Positions 26,990 to 36,187 are shown, counted from the first letter of the stretch. The stretch is 64,000 nt of DNA from Sphingobacterium thalpophilum (GCF_901482695.1 NZ_LR590484.1:4278001-4342000), one strand, 5' to 3'. Made by a program: numbers and translations. Notes: generated by a model from the sequence alone, not told the origin.

Positions 26990-28381
26990 ATGGACAGTAT
27001 CAAAAAGATTATGGAGCCCGCAAGAGAGGTTCCGGTAAGAATGGAGGTGGATGTGCTGGTTGTGGGGGCGGGGCCTGCTGGTCTTATTGCGGCCCAGGCG
27101 GCAGCCTCAGATGGCCTGAAAGTGGCTTTAATCGACAGCAGGAGTTTTGTCGGTGGCAATATGACGATTGGTTTGCCCATTCTGGGTTTTCTGGGGCAAA
27201 AGGGCAATCAGATCATTAAAGGACTGCCACAGCGTTTTATCGACAGGTTAAAAGCTGTGGATGCCGCATCCGAGCATCGTCCTTGTCCCTTGCACATGAG
27301 TCTGACCTTGGTCGAACCTGAAGCGGTTAAAAATATCGGGCTCAAGGTTTTGGAAGAGGCTGGGGTAGAGGTGTTGCTGTATGTTTTTTCGGCTGGGGTG
27401 GTGATGGAGGACGATGTTTTAAAAGGGGTGCTGATAGAGAGCAAATCTGGCCGGGAGGCAATTCTGGCAAAAACAGTCATCGATTGTACGGGCGATGCCG
27501 ACGTGGCTTTCAGGGCTGGAGTGGCTTGCGAGCAGGGCAATGAAACAGGTGGGGCACAGCCTCCGACATTGATGTTCTGCATGGGCGGTGTCGATACCGA
27601 AAAACTGCGTATGTCCATTGCTGAGGAGCCCCGGACCTATCTGACGGATTTTATTCCGGCCGAATATTTCGGGCAGAATAATCAGTTTATCGTCGTCGGG
27701 CTGCGTAGTGTGATGGAGAAAGCCAGAGCGGCCGGCTATCATTTGCCGGTAGAGCGTACGATATTGATCACGGGGCTTCGCGAAGGCGAAGTCTGGGTGA
27801 ATATGTCGCGGATAAATGGTGTGGATGGAACAGATCCGGCGAGTCTGACCTTTGGTGAAATCGAAGGCCGCAAGCAGATTGAGGAGATTCAGCGTTATCT
27901 GGTCGCGTATGTGCCCGGATTTGAGCAGGCTAAATTTACTAAAATGGCTCCTTTTTTGGGGATTCGGGAGACAAGGCGCATAGTTGGCCAGTACGTGCTT
28001 ACTGCCGACGATATTCTGTCCTGTACCCGTTTTGACGATGCGATTGCGGTGGCGAGCTATCCACTCGATATTCATCATCCGGAAGGGGGAGGCTGTACCC
28101 TTACCTGGTGTGGAGACAGTTATGACATCCCATACCGTTCTTTGTTGCCTACACGGGTGAAAAACCTGTTGGTCGCCGGACGTTCGATTTCGACCACGCA
28201 TGAGGCCATGTCTGCGATACGGGTCATGGCACCCTGTATGGCGATGGGCGAAGCCGCTGGACGTGCTGCCAAAATTGCGGTGCGTCGCGGTGTTTCTCCT
28301 GCTGAAATCAATGTGGAGGAGCTCCGTCAGGAACTTATAGCCGAAGGGGCATATCTTGGAGAAAATGAAATGACCGTCTGA
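26990..28381 (+). CDS. FAD-dependent oxidoreductase (FAD_oxidored type)
   Basis: A 463-residue flavoprotein. The dinucleotide loop VVGAGPAG is at residues 24-31, followed by GLKVALIDSRSFVGGNMT. The C-terminal motif LLVAGRSISTTHEAMSAIRV is the second FAD contact common to the PF12831 family found in polysaccharide-utilisation loci. The middle has TVIDCTGDADVAFRAG, also typical. No signal peptide is seen, so it acts in the cytoplasm. In this gene set it may oxidise a hydroxyl of the imported polyol. The next gene begins one base after its stop. Confidence 0.88.
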   Translation: MDSIKKIMEPAREVPVRMEVDVLVVGAGPAGLIAAQAAASDGLKVALIDSRSFVGGNMTIGLPILGFLGQKGNQIIKGLPQRFIDRLKAVDAASEHRPCPLHMSLTLVEPEAVKNIGLKVLEEAGVEVLLYVFSAGVVMEDDVLKGVLIESKSGREAILAKTVIDCTGDADVAFRAGVACEQGNETGGAQPPTLMFCMGGVDTEKLRMSIAEEPRTYLTDFIPAEYFGQNNQFIVVGLRSVMEKARAAGYHLPVERTILITGLREGEVWVNMSRINGVDGTDPASLTFGEIEGRKQIEEIQRYLVAYVPGFEQAKFTKMAPFLGIRETRRIVGQYVLTADDILSCTRFDDAIAVASYPLDIHHPEGGGCTLTWCGDSYDIPYRSLLPTRVKNLLVAGRSISTTHEAMSAIRVMAPCMAMGEAAGRAAKIAVRRGVSPAEINVEELRQELIAEGAYLGENEMTV

Positions 28382-28382
28382 T

Positions 28383-29315
28383 ATGAAAAGAGGTACTCAA
28401 CATGATCTTGTAGGGCGCAGAGGTTTTTTGCAGAAGCTTGGGGCGGCGGCGATGGTGTCGCTGCTTCCCTTGGAAGACAACGTTGCCCATGCCCTGGTCA
28501 GCAAGGATACGCTCTGTGTGCTGACCTGTAATATCCGGGTGGACCTTGAAGAGGACGCGGCAAAAGGATTGGGCTGGCAACAGCGTCGGTCCGCCTGTCT
28601 GGAAGTGATCCGGCGTCAGCGGCCAGCTATCATCGGTTTTCAGGAAGTGCTTTATAATCAGTTTGCCGATATGAAAGCGGCGATGCCCGATTATCATGCC
28701 TTCGGATTTGATGGCCCGGAAATGGATTCCATCAAAACGGGTTATCATGGCATCGCAAAAAATCCGGTTTTCTTTTCCAAAAAGCGGTTTGAACTCCTGG
28801 CGGGCGGAGCCTATTGGCTGTCCGAAACACCTTTAATCGGAGGGAGTATTTCCTGGGGGTCGGCGCGTGCCCGTAATGCCTGTTGGGTACGCTTGTATGA
28901 CCGTTATAGTAAAAAGGAGCTACGTCTGGTCAACCTGCATCTGGATCATGTCAATGCCGAAGCAAAACTGAAACAGATAGCGCTTGTACTTGAGGAGTCT
29001 GCGCAGTATGCCGATGGATTTGTGCAGATCATGACCGGCGATTTTAATGTTGGACCCGAAAGCCAGGTGTACCAGAAAGTTGTGTCGGCAGGCTGGAAAG
29101 ACACGTTTACGGAAATTCACGGGGCGAAAGATTTCGGTGGCACGACGCATGGATTTAAAGGCGAGCAGTATGAAAAGAAAGACCGTGCCAAAAAAATAGA
29201 TTTTATTTTTACGAAGGGCGCGGTTGTCCCCAGAACATCTGCCATCGTCAAAGATAATTATAAGGGTGTCTACCCCAGTGATCATTATTTTTTGCGCGCT
29301 GAACTTGAATTATAA
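28383..29315 (+). CDS. Tat-exported endonuclease/exonuclease/phosphatase-family hydrolase
   Basis: A 310-residue EEP-fold protein. Residues 12-20 (RRGFLQKLG) followed by a hydrophobic run form a twin-arginine signal. The catalytic blocks are in order: FQEVLYNQF (metal Glu), RLVNLHLDHVN, TGDFNVGPES and the terminal SDHYFL. This fold includes sphingomyelinases, inositol phosphatases and other phosphodiesterases, so it may free a phosphorylated or neutral polyol outside the cytoplasm. Tat export suggests folding with a metal in the cytoplasm. It starts one base after the FAD enzyme. Confidence 0.9.
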   Translation: MKRGTQHDLVGRRGFLQKLGAAAMVSLLPLEDNVAHALVSKDTLCVLTCNIRVDLEEDAAKGLGWQQRRSACLEVIRRQRPAIIGFQEVLYNQFADMKAAMPDYHAFGFDGPEMDSIKTGYHGIAKNPVFFSKKRFELLAGGAYWLSETPLIGGSISWGSARARNACWVRLYDRYSKKELRLVNLHLDHVNAEAKLKQIALVLEESAQYADGFVQIMTGDFNVGPESQVYQKVVSAGWKDTFTEIHGAKDFGGTTHGFKGEQYEKKDRAKKIDFIFTKGAVVPRTSAIVKDNYKGVYPSDHYFLRAELEL

Positions 29316-29338
29316 ATTGGTATTCCCCGTTCTTTCCC

Positions 29339-29369
29339 AAAAGCAATATGTTTAATATTGCTTTTTTTT
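29339..29369 (+). terminator. Terminator after the EEP hydrolase gene
   Basis: AAGCAATAT (29341-29349) pairs with ATATTGCTT (29355-29363) around a five-base loop and is followed by a T-run to 29369. It ends the first rightward transcript of the locus. Confidence 0.8.
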
Positions 29370-29379
29370 GTTTTGATAC

Positions 29380-29430
29380 GTTTTATTTATGTTATTTTTT
29401 ATTTTATTTTGTTTTATTTTGTTATTTTAG
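29380..29430 (+). promoter_or_regulatory. Tandem T-rich repeats with ~10-base period (candidate operator)
   Basis: Five related units follow each other: TTTTATTTAT (29381), GTTATTTTTTA (29391), TTTTATTTTG (29402), TTTTATTTTG (29412) and TTATTTTAG (29422). The two central units are identical and abut. A step of one DNA helical turn suits cooperative binding of a repressor to one face. The block lies 35-85 bases upstream of the second MFS gene. Assignment to the DeoR repressor is inference. Confidence 0.5.
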
Positions 29431-29464
29431 TGCTGTAAAGTAACCAATTCTAAAAAACTAAATT

Positions 29465-30694
29465 ATGGTACACATACTTGGGAAATGGGGAATTCCTTCA
29501 AATTTAAAATGGGGGTATCTGGGTATCCTCCTTTTTATGATGGGCGACGGTGTTGAACAGGGCTGGTTGAGTCCCTATCTGATAGCGCATGGCATGAATA
29601 TAGAGCAGTCGGCTAGTTTGTTTACAGTTTATGGGGTGACCATAGCCATCTCATCCTGGTTTTCGGGTGTCCTTGCCGAAACATACGGGCCACGCAGATC
29701 CATGGTGATGGGCTTACTTCTTTATATGATCGGAACAATCGGTTTTGTGGGGCTTGGAATGCAAAAGCTTGATTTTACTTATATGCTGGTATTTTATGCG
29801 GTTCGTGGTTTCGGTTACCCTTTGTTTGCGTATTCATTTATGGTATGGATTACTTATCGCACTACGCAATCCATGCTGGGGCGGGCAGTAGGCTGGTTTT
29901 GGTTTGTGTTTACGGGGGGATTGAATGTGCTGGGGGCTTACTATTCAAGCTGGGCTCTGGACTATATGGGCTATCAGAATACCTTATGGTCTTCCTTGCT
30001 CTGGGTTTTAATCGGGGCCTTTTTTGCCTTGATCCTGAACCGTGATCGATTCTCGGTACCACATGCAGGCCGATCGAAATTCAGGGATATGCTGAAGGGG
30101 CTTACCATTGTTAAGCGCGAGCCTAAGGTTCTGGTGGGCGGAATCGTAAGGGTCATCAATACGACGGCGCAATTTGCTTTTCCGGTTTTTCTGCCCCTGT
30201 ATATGGCCGAATATGGTTTTGAGACCAAAGCTTGGTTGCAGATTTGGGGTACGATTTTTACCAGCAACATAGTCTTTAACCTCCTATTTGGATTTGTGGG
30301 CGACCAGCTTGGCTGGCGTAATACCATTATGTGGTTTGGCGGAGTCGGCTGTGCCGTGGCCACGCTGCTGTTCTATTATTCCCCGGCTTGGTTCGGGGGG
30401 AACTATTGGGCTGTCTTGGCGGCGGGCGTATTATGGGGAGCTTTGCTCGCCGGCTATGTGCCCCTGTCCGCACTGGTGCCATCGCTGGTGAAAGAGGAGA
30501 AGGGATCAGCAATGGCCATTCTCAATCTCGGGGCTGGCCTGCCTGTATTCGTGGGGCCAGTTTTGGTGGGGCTCTGCATCGGTACGCTGGGCAGCGAAGG
30601 TGTAGTTTGGCTGTTAGCCATCCTCTATTTGTTGAGTGCACTCTTGACAGCCTTATTAAAATTGCCCGAACAAAATGTAATTGACACGGACTAA
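29465..30694 (+). CDS. MFS polyol permease (RbtT/DalT/CsbX-like)
   Basis: A 409-residue transporter with about 12 hydrophobic segments. The N-terminal IPSNLKWGYLGILLFMMGDG and the following QGWLSPYLI, together with GYPLFAYSFMVWITY, match the ribitol/D-arabinitol permease family (RbtT, DalT, CsbX). It should import a linear polyol or a similar small sugar by proton symport. It begins the second transcript of the locus, ahead of the 2-hydroxyacid dehydrogenase and two FGGY kinases, and points to a polyol as the imported nutrient. Confidence 0.9.
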   Translation: MVHILGKWGIPSNLKWGYLGILLFMMGDGVEQGWLSPYLIAHGMNIEQSASLFTVYGVTIAISSWFSGVLAETYGPRRSMVMGLLLYMIGTIGFVGLGMQKLDFTYMLVFYAVRGFGYPLFAYSFMVWITYRTTQSMLGRAVGWFWFVFTGGLNVLGAYYSSWALDYMGYQNTLWSSLLWVLIGAFFALILNRDRFSVPHAGRSKFRDMLKGLTIVKREPKVLVGGIVRVINTTAQFAFPVFLPLYMAEYGFETKAWLQIWGTIFTSNIVFNLLFGFVGDQLGWRNTIMWFGGVGCAVATLLFYYSPAWFGGNYWAVLAAGVLWGALLAGYVPLSALVPSLVKEEKGSAMAILNLGAGLPVFVGPVLVGLCIGTLGSEGVVWLLAILYLLSALLTALLKLPEQNVIDTD

Positions 30695-30724
30695 AATATA
30701 TCATAAAATAGAAGAACGAAAACT

Positions 30725-31732
30725 ATGAAAGTACTATTGACGGCTCCCTATGAGAATGAGAGGGCATTTGGAGAATTGGAGAGTTTGGTTGGCGAAGTCA
30801 TTTATCGGCCCTGGAAGCCACATGGCAGAGCTTTTAATCCAACGGAGCTCATTGAACTCCTGCGGGAAACCGGGGCCGAAGCCTTGATTTCTGAACATGA
30901 CGAAATTACTGCCGAGGTGCTGCACGCCAACCCCTTGTTAAAGTTTGTGGGTATTTGTCGGGGCACACCGTCCAATATTGATTTGCCTGTGGCTACCAGC
31001 TTGGGGATTCCGGTGTTTCATACGCCGGCACGTAATGCGCAGGCTGTAGCAGAAATGTTTATAGCCAATGTGATCACATTAATGCGCAATACACTTCCCG
31101 CTATGGACTGGCTGGAAAATAAAAACTGGGGAGTGGGAGCACATACTTCCTATCTGCAGTTCAAAGGAAATGAACTTGCCGGAAAGAAAGTGGGGATGGT
31201 GGGTTTTGGTGCGGTAGGTCAGCATATCGCGCGTATGTTGAGCAGTTTTCCCTGTGAGATTTACTATTTCGATCCTTATTATACAGACGAGAATACCGAT
31301 TATAAAAAGGTGGAATTGGCCGAACTCTTTACCGCCTGTGATATCGTCGGCATACACCTGCCGGTCACTCCCGAGACGGTCGGGATGATTGATGCGAAAT
31401 ATCTTTCTTTATTAAAAAAAGAGGCTATTTTTGTCAATACTGCCCGGGCTACGGTGGTCAATCGTGAAGACTTGCTTGGCCTATTGGAGTCGGGACAGAT
31501 CCGGGGTGCAGTGCTGGATGTTTTTTATCATGAACCTCCGGATGAGATTGACTATAAAATGATTCAGCACAGGAATGTGATCGCCACACCGCATATTGCC
31601 GGTGCTACCCATGAAGTAGAGGACCATCATGCGTTTATTATGAACAACAATTTGAGGGAGTATTTTGTCAATGGAAATAAGCATATCCGTCAATTGGTGA
31701 ATAAAGCGGTAATAGAAAATTTAAATGTATAA
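30725..31732 (+). CDS. D-isomer-specific 2-hydroxyacid dehydrogenase family protein
   Basis: A 335-residue NAD-dependent enzyme. The Rossmann loop VGFGAVGQHI is at residues 159-168, and the catalytic residues Arg241 (NTARATVV), Glu270 (FYHEPP) and His290 (ATPHIAGAT) are all present. It is closer to phosphoglycerate dehydrogenase-like than lactate dehydrogenase-like members but lacks an ACT domain. It should act on a 2-hydroxy (or 2-keto) acid made in the pathway. Its TAA overlaps the ATG of the following kinase by one base, showing tight coupling. Confidence 0.9.
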   Translation: MKVLLTAPYENERAFGELESLVGEVIYRPWKPHGRAFNPTELIELLRETGAEALISEHDEITAEVLHANPLLKFVGICRGTPSNIDLPVATSLGIPVFHTPARNAQAVAEMFIANVITLMRNTLPAMDWLENKNWGVGAHTSYLQFKGNELAGKKVGMVGFGAVGQHIARMLSSFPCEIYYFDPYYTDENTDYKKVELAELFTACDIVGIHLPVTPETVGMIDAKYLSLLKKEAIFVNTARATVVNREDLLGLLESGQIRGAVLDVFYHEPPDEIDYKMIQHRNVIATPHIAGATHEVEDHHAFIMNNNLREYFVNGNKHIRQLVNKAVIENLNV

Positions 31733-33180
31733 TGGTGATTACAAAAGCATATTTGATTATAGATATCGGGACAGGAAATGCGCGTGTTGCCGTCGCATCG
31801 CCAGCGGGTGAGCTGCTGAGCATAAAGCGGGAAAATGTGCAGTACGAATCTGACGATCGCTACGAAGAATCGATTTATTTCGATCCCGATACACTCTGGA
31901 ATGAAATTCTCCGGCTGTCTGCCCTGGCCATAGAAGAAGCGGGGCCCGTGCAGATCGAAGCCATCACAGCGACCAGCCAGCGCGAAGGTATTGTTATTAT
32001 TGACGCAGACGGCCATTCTGTTTTGGGCATGCCGAATATCGACCATCGGGGCAGGGCATGGGAAGCTGAATTAACGGATAAAGACCGGGTGTACCAAATG
32101 ACCGGAAGATACCCGACTTCGCTCTTTTCTGCATTCAAACTGCTGGGGCTCCGCAAGGTGTATCCCGATATCTTCAAGGACATTGCTTGCTTTATGAGTA
32201 TCAGCGATTGGATCCAGTATAAGTTTTCCGGTGTCTGCGCCTATGAGCATTCGCAGGCCTCTGAGACGTTATTATATGATGTCGCCAAAAGAGACTGGAG
32301 CCACACGTTATTTGCACAGTTTGATTTACCAGCAAGTCTTGTTCCACCATTAAAAGCTGCGGGCTCTATTTTGGGAGATATTTTACCGGATCTAGCCCAG
32401 AGCATGAATATCCATGCAGGAGCCAAAGTGATTGTTGGTGGTGGCGATACCCAATTGGCCATCAAAAGTATAGCACCGACATCCAACGACGTTGTGATCG
32501 TTTCTGGTACCACAACACCTATTATCAAGATTGTTGAGGATTATGTGCTGGATGCAGACCAGCGCACCTGGACCAGCCGCCACATCGACGCCGACAGTTT
32601 TATCCTGGAAGCCAATGCGGGAGTGACGGGGCTCAATTATCAGCGGTTAAAAGAAATTTTCTATCCAAACGAAGGTTATGATGTCATCGAAAAAGAACTG
32701 GAAAGCGCCACTTATTCGCAATGCGTTGCTTCACTGGGCTCGCTTATTGCCGACGAAGACCAGCCGCTTACCAAAGGGGGATTTATCTTTAATGCCCCTG
32801 TCTCCCATCAATTGACCAGAGGTAGTTTTGTTTTTGCTATTCTTTGGGACATCGCTTGTAGCATCTACGAAAATTATAAGTTTCTGAGCGATGTGTCGCC
32901 GCATCATGAAAGTTATATCTGGGCTTGTGGTGGCGGTATGGAAAGCCGCAAATTGCGTCAATTTATCGCTAATTTATTTGGTAAAAGTATCAAGATCAGA
33001 AATACGTTCCGGCAGGCATCAGTTTTGGGAGGAGTTCTTGTCTGTAATGAAGCACTTGGCCTGGCTAATTTTGAGCCTGTGCTGCTGGAGGAAATTGAGC
33101 CCCAGGACCACCAACAGTTTGAGCAGCTGTATCAGGAGTGGAAGAATGCACGTCGGACATTTAAGCAGGTGACCGCATAG
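31732..33180 (+). CDS. FGGY-family carbohydrate kinase, LsrK-like
   Basis: A 482-residue sugar kinase with the ASKHA N-terminal phosphate loop IIDIGTGNARVAV and adenosine-side motif VSGTTTPIIK. The stretch TATSQREGIVIIDADG resembles autoinducer-2 kinase LsrK, a relative that phosphorylates a linear C5 ketose-like molecule. It should phosphorylate the imported polyol or its keto form in the cytoplasm. It overlaps the dehydrogenase gene by one base and abuts the second FGGY kinase, which is a different subgroup. Confidence 0.9.
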   Translation: MVITKAYLIIDIGTGNARVAVASPAGELLSIKRENVQYESDDRYEESIYFDPDTLWNEILRLSALAIEEAGPVQIEAITATSQREGIVIIDADGHSVLGMPNIDHRGRAWEAELTDKDRVYQMTGRYPTSLFSAFKLLGLRKVYPDIFKDIACFMSISDWIQYKFSGVCAYEHSQASETLLYDVAKRDWSHTLFAQFDLPASLVPPLKAAGSILGDILPDLAQSMNIHAGAKVIVGGGDTQLAIKSIAPTSNDVVIVSGTTTPIIKIVEDYVLDADQRTWTSRHIDADSFILEANAGVTGLNYQRLKEIFYPNEGYDVIEKELESATYSQCVASLGSLIADEDQPLTKGGFIFNAPVSHQLTRGSFVFAILWDIACSIYENYKFLSDVSPHHESYIWACGGGMESRKLRQFIANLFGKSIKIRNTFRQASVLGGVLVCNEALGLANFEPVLLEEIEPQDHQQFEQLYQEWKNARRTFKQVTA

Positions 33181-34614
33181 ATGAATAGCTATTTCTTTGG
33201 ACTGGATGTGGGCACACAGGGTGCACGCGCCGTTTTGGTCGATCAGCTCGGAAACATAGTAGGTTCAGAATCGGTTAAATTCGATCTCCGGGGGAATTTT
33301 AGAGAGGAGCAGTCTCCGGCTATCTGGTGGCGGGACTGTGAGGCTATTATAACCCATATTTTGGCAAGGCTCCCTCAAGACGTCGATAGAAAGGCCATTC
33401 GGGCGATTTCTGTCACTTCGACCTCGGGAACGGTTATCCCTCTCGATCGGAATAACCTTCCGCTTCACGACGCGATCATGTATAGCGATGGCCGCTCGGT
33501 AAAGCAAGGTGAGCGTTGTATGCAGGCAGCAAAAGACTTTGTGCAGCACGGCTATACAGGATTCAATTCCTCGAGCGGAATAAGCAAAATGCTTTGGTAT
33601 GTAGAGCATTATCCCGAGAAGGTAAAAGATATCGCGTTATGGATACATGCTTCGGACTATATTGTGGGAAGGCTGTCGGGACAATACCATATTACCGACT
33701 ACACCAATGTCCTCAAGAGCGGATACGACCTGAATGCTCTGGAATGGCCGGCCTATATTTTTGATGTATTGGGTATGAAGCCCGAATGGTTACAGCAGGT
33801 TGTTCCCTCGGGTACAGTTATCGGTACACTGAACGAGGATCTGGCCAGGGCCTGGCAGCTGCCCCGTATCGATGTGGTGGTGGGCATGACCGATGGCTGT
33901 GCAACTCAGATGGCTTCCGGGGCAGTCAATCCCGGAGAGTGGAATACGACGATCGGAACCACTTTAGTCATCAAAGGGGTGACCAGGTCACAAGTTGTCG
34001 ATCCCCTGGGTAGATTATATAGCCATCGCCATCCTGAGGGTTTCTGGATGCCGGGTGGGGCGAGCAATACGGGGGCGGACTGGATTAGTCTGGATTTTCC
34101 GACCGACTTTGAGAAACTGAACGAAGAGGTAGCCACATTGATGCCTACCGGGCTGTTGGCCTGGCCGCTCAAACACAAGGGGGAGCGGTACCCCATTATG
34201 GCACCGCAGGCGCGTGGTTTTGAACCTGGGTGTGTGTCACGCGAACGCTTATTTGCCGCCAATTTAGAGGGTGTAGCTTTCATTGAACGGCTAGCATACG
34301 AGATCATTGAGGAACTTTCCGGCGAGCAGGTCACTGCCGTATTTACAGCTGGGGGAGGCAGTAATAGTAAAGTATGGCTGAGGATCAGAAGTGCCGTATT
34401 GCAGGTGCCGATTTTCAAATGTAAAGAAGCCACAGGCGCTCTGGGAGCGGCCATTATGGCCGCATCATACAGCTATTACGGTTCTTTGGAAGAGGCAGCT
34501 TCAAAAATGACCCATAAAGAAATGCAGGTATTTCCCGACATGGATTTAGCGGCTTCCTATGAAGGGCAATATCAACAGTTTAAAACTAAACTCAAACAAT
34601 TAGGCTATATTTAA
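33181..34614 (+). CDS. FGGY-family carbohydrate kinase, xylulokinase-like
   Basis: A 477-residue kinase with the phosphate loop FGLDVGTQGARAVLVD, the GMTDGCATQMASGAV segment and the adenosine motif FTAGGGSNSKVWL. These are closer to xylulokinases than to LsrK. The two adjacent kinases share fold but differ in sequence, so they probably act on two different intermediates. It starts on the base after the stop of the first kinase and ends one base before the histidine phosphatase gene. Confidence 0.92.
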   Translation: MNSYFFGLDVGTQGARAVLVDQLGNIVGSESVKFDLRGNFREEQSPAIWWRDCEAIITHILARLPQDVDRKAIRAISVTSTSGTVIPLDRNNLPLHDAIMYSDGRSVKQGERCMQAAKDFVQHGYTGFNSSSGISKMLWYVEHYPEKVKDIALWIHASDYIVGRLSGQYHITDYTNVLKSGYDLNALEWPAYIFDVLGMKPEWLQQVVPSGTVIGTLNEDLARAWQLPRIDVVVGMTDGCATQMASGAVNPGEWNTTIGTTLVIKGVTRSQVVDPLGRLYSHRHPEGFWMPGGASNTGADWISLDFPTDFEKLNEEVATLMPTGLLAWPLKHKGERYPIMAPQARGFEPGCVSRERLFAANLEGVAFIERLAYEIIEELSGEQVTAVFTAGGGSNSKVWLRIRSAVLQVPIFKCKEATGALGAAIMAASYSYYGSLEEAASKMTHKEMQVFPDMDLAASYEGQYQQFKTKLKQLGYI

Positions 34615-34615
34615 G

Positions 34616-35212
34616 ATGCTAACGGTTATACTATTAAGGCACGGCGAAACGGCCTATAACGCAAATGGAAATCAATATTGTGGGCGTACGGATATCGCGC
34701 TGAATGCTAGAGGGGTCGATCAGGCCAAGCGGATGCAGCAGCTTTTGAAAGAATATACTTTTGATGCCGTATTCTGCTCACCACTGATGCGCGCTCGTCA
34801 AACGGCTGAGATCGCATCAGGAGCGGTACATGCATTGCAGGTTGACAAGAGATTGATAGAAGTGGATTTTGGACGATGGGAAGGGAAGCGTGCGTCCGAA
34901 TTCATTGCCTCGGATCCTAAGGCCTGGGACAATTGGCTGCGATCACCGGAGGATTATGCCGCGGGAACAATAGGGGAAACCGGGCGTCAGGTAATCGAGC
35001 GGGTCAACAGTTTTTATGAGGACGCGCTCGAACGCTACGACGGTAAAACTGTTTTGATCGTTGGTCATAATGGGATCAACCGGCTGTTTCTGGCTAATCA
35101 ACTCGGGATGCCGCTGGCAAACTACCGCCGTATTGTGCAGGAGAATTCCGCTCTGACTCTTTTTACTTTAGACAAAGCAGCTGGTTTCAGTTTATTAAAA
35201 TTGAATGCCTGA
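34616..35212 (+). CDS. Histidine phosphatase family protein (phosphoglycerate mutase-like)
   Basis: A 198-residue enzyme with the catalytic RHGET (His9), the second-shell VDFGRWEG, and the second catalytic His in VGHNGINR. It resembles alpha-ribazole phosphatase/phosphoglycerate mutase-like small phosphatases. A phosphatase directly behind two kinases may remove a phosphate from a pathway intermediate or a dead-end product. No signal peptide, so cytoplasmic. It is one base from the kinase gene and clearly in the same operon. Confidence 0.9.
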   Translation: MLTVILLRHGETAYNANGNQYCGRTDIALNARGVDQAKRMQQLLKEYTFDAVFCSPLMRARQTAEIASGAVHALQVDKRLIEVDFGRWEGKRASEFIASDPKAWDNWLRSPEDYAAGTIGETGRQVIERVNSFYEDALERYDGKTVLIVGHNGINRLFLANQLGMPLANYRRIVQENSALTLFTLDKAAGFSLLKLNA

Positions 35213-35258
35213 GATTTAGATCGATCCGAATTGTTGTACAGTTAAAAATTAATAGCAA

Positions 35259-36140
35259 ATGAAAAAAATAGGGTTATTTATGGGTTTGTTGGTTGGTGCG
35301 CTGGCAGTAGGGAGCTTGCAGGCGCAGGAGCTTCATAGGCTTGACTTTAAAACGAGTAAAGCCATGCGGGCTTATTTTCGCTATTCGCCCGGTAAAAAGA
35401 TAATAAGCGGCCATCGAGGTACGATCGAAAATGGGCTGCCCGAAAATTCGATCGCAGCCTTTGCAGCAGTTTTGAAAAAAACGCCTGCTATATTCGAAAT
35501 AGATCCGCGTTACACCAAAGACAGTGTGGCTGTCTTATTGCATGATGCAACTCTGGAACGGACCACCAATGGGGTTGGCAAGGTCGCTGACTATACTTGG
35601 GCCGAACTTCAGAAACTGAGGTTGCGGGACAAGACAGGTAAGGTAACTCCATATGGAATCAACACCCTTCAGGAAGTGATCGAATGGGCCAAAGGTAAGA
35701 CGATTCTGAATCTCGATAAGAAAGACTTGCCTCTAGCTAAGACTGCCGAAATCATAAGACAAAATAATGCTTATGCCTGGGTCTGGGTGACGGTGCATAA
35801 TGTCGACCAGGCAAAATACTACCTTGATCAAAATAAAGATCAGTATTTGTCCATGCATATTAAAGACCGCGCTGCTTTAGATAAATGGGTAGCCTCCGGA
35901 TTGCCCTATGACCGCATGATTGTTTATATCGGTTCGGAAATCGTACCCGGAAATCTAGAAATGTATCGTTTTTTTAACGCCAAAGGTGTGATGTGCATGA
36001 TATCGAGCGCGCCCAGTTACGATAAACTGCAAGAAAAAGAGCAACGTTACGAGAAATATCGGGCTGTATTCGAGGATGGTGCCTCTATTTTAGAGTCTGA
36101 TTTACCTATGGAAGTCAGTACAGCCATCCAGAAGAAATAA
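35259..36140 (+). CDS. Secreted glycerophosphodiester phosphodiesterase family protein
   Basis: A 293-residue protein with a signal peptide (residues 1-22, ending LQAQ). The GDPD catalytic set is visible: His52 (GHRG), Glu80 and Asp82 (FEIDPRY), His95 and Asp96 (LLHDATLERTTNG). It should split a phosphodiester with a glycerol-like group in the periplasm. With the Tat-exported EEP hydrolase it points to a phosphodiester substrate for the whole locus. It is the last gene of the string and is followed by a strong hairpin. Confidence 0.92.
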   Translation: MKKIGLFMGLLVGALAVGSLQAQELHRLDFKTSKAMRAYFRYSPGKKIISGHRGTIENGLPENSIAAFAAVLKKTPAIFEIDPRYTKDSVAVLLHDATLERTTNGVGKVADYTWAELQKLRLRDKTGKVTPYGINTLQEVIEWAKGKTILNLDKKDLPLAKTAEIIRQNNAYAWVWVTVHNVDQAKYYLDQNKDQYLSMHIKDRAALDKWVASGLPYDRMIVYIGSEIVPGNLEMYRFFNAKGVMCMISSAPSYDKLQEKEQRYEKYRAVFEDGASILESDLPMEVSTAIQKK

Positions 36141-36142
36141 TC

Positions 36143-36187
36143 CGGTGTTCGACAAAATACGTTCGCTATGCATTTTGTCGAACACCG
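36143..36187 (+). terminator. 16-base-pair perfect hairpin after the GDPD gene
   Basis: CGGTGTTCGACAAAAT (36143-36158) and ATTTTGTCGAACACCG (36172-36187) are perfect inverted copies around a 13-base loop, two bases past the GDPD stop, followed by AATTTT. It probably ends the operon and may protect the 3' end of the message. Confidence 0.65.
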
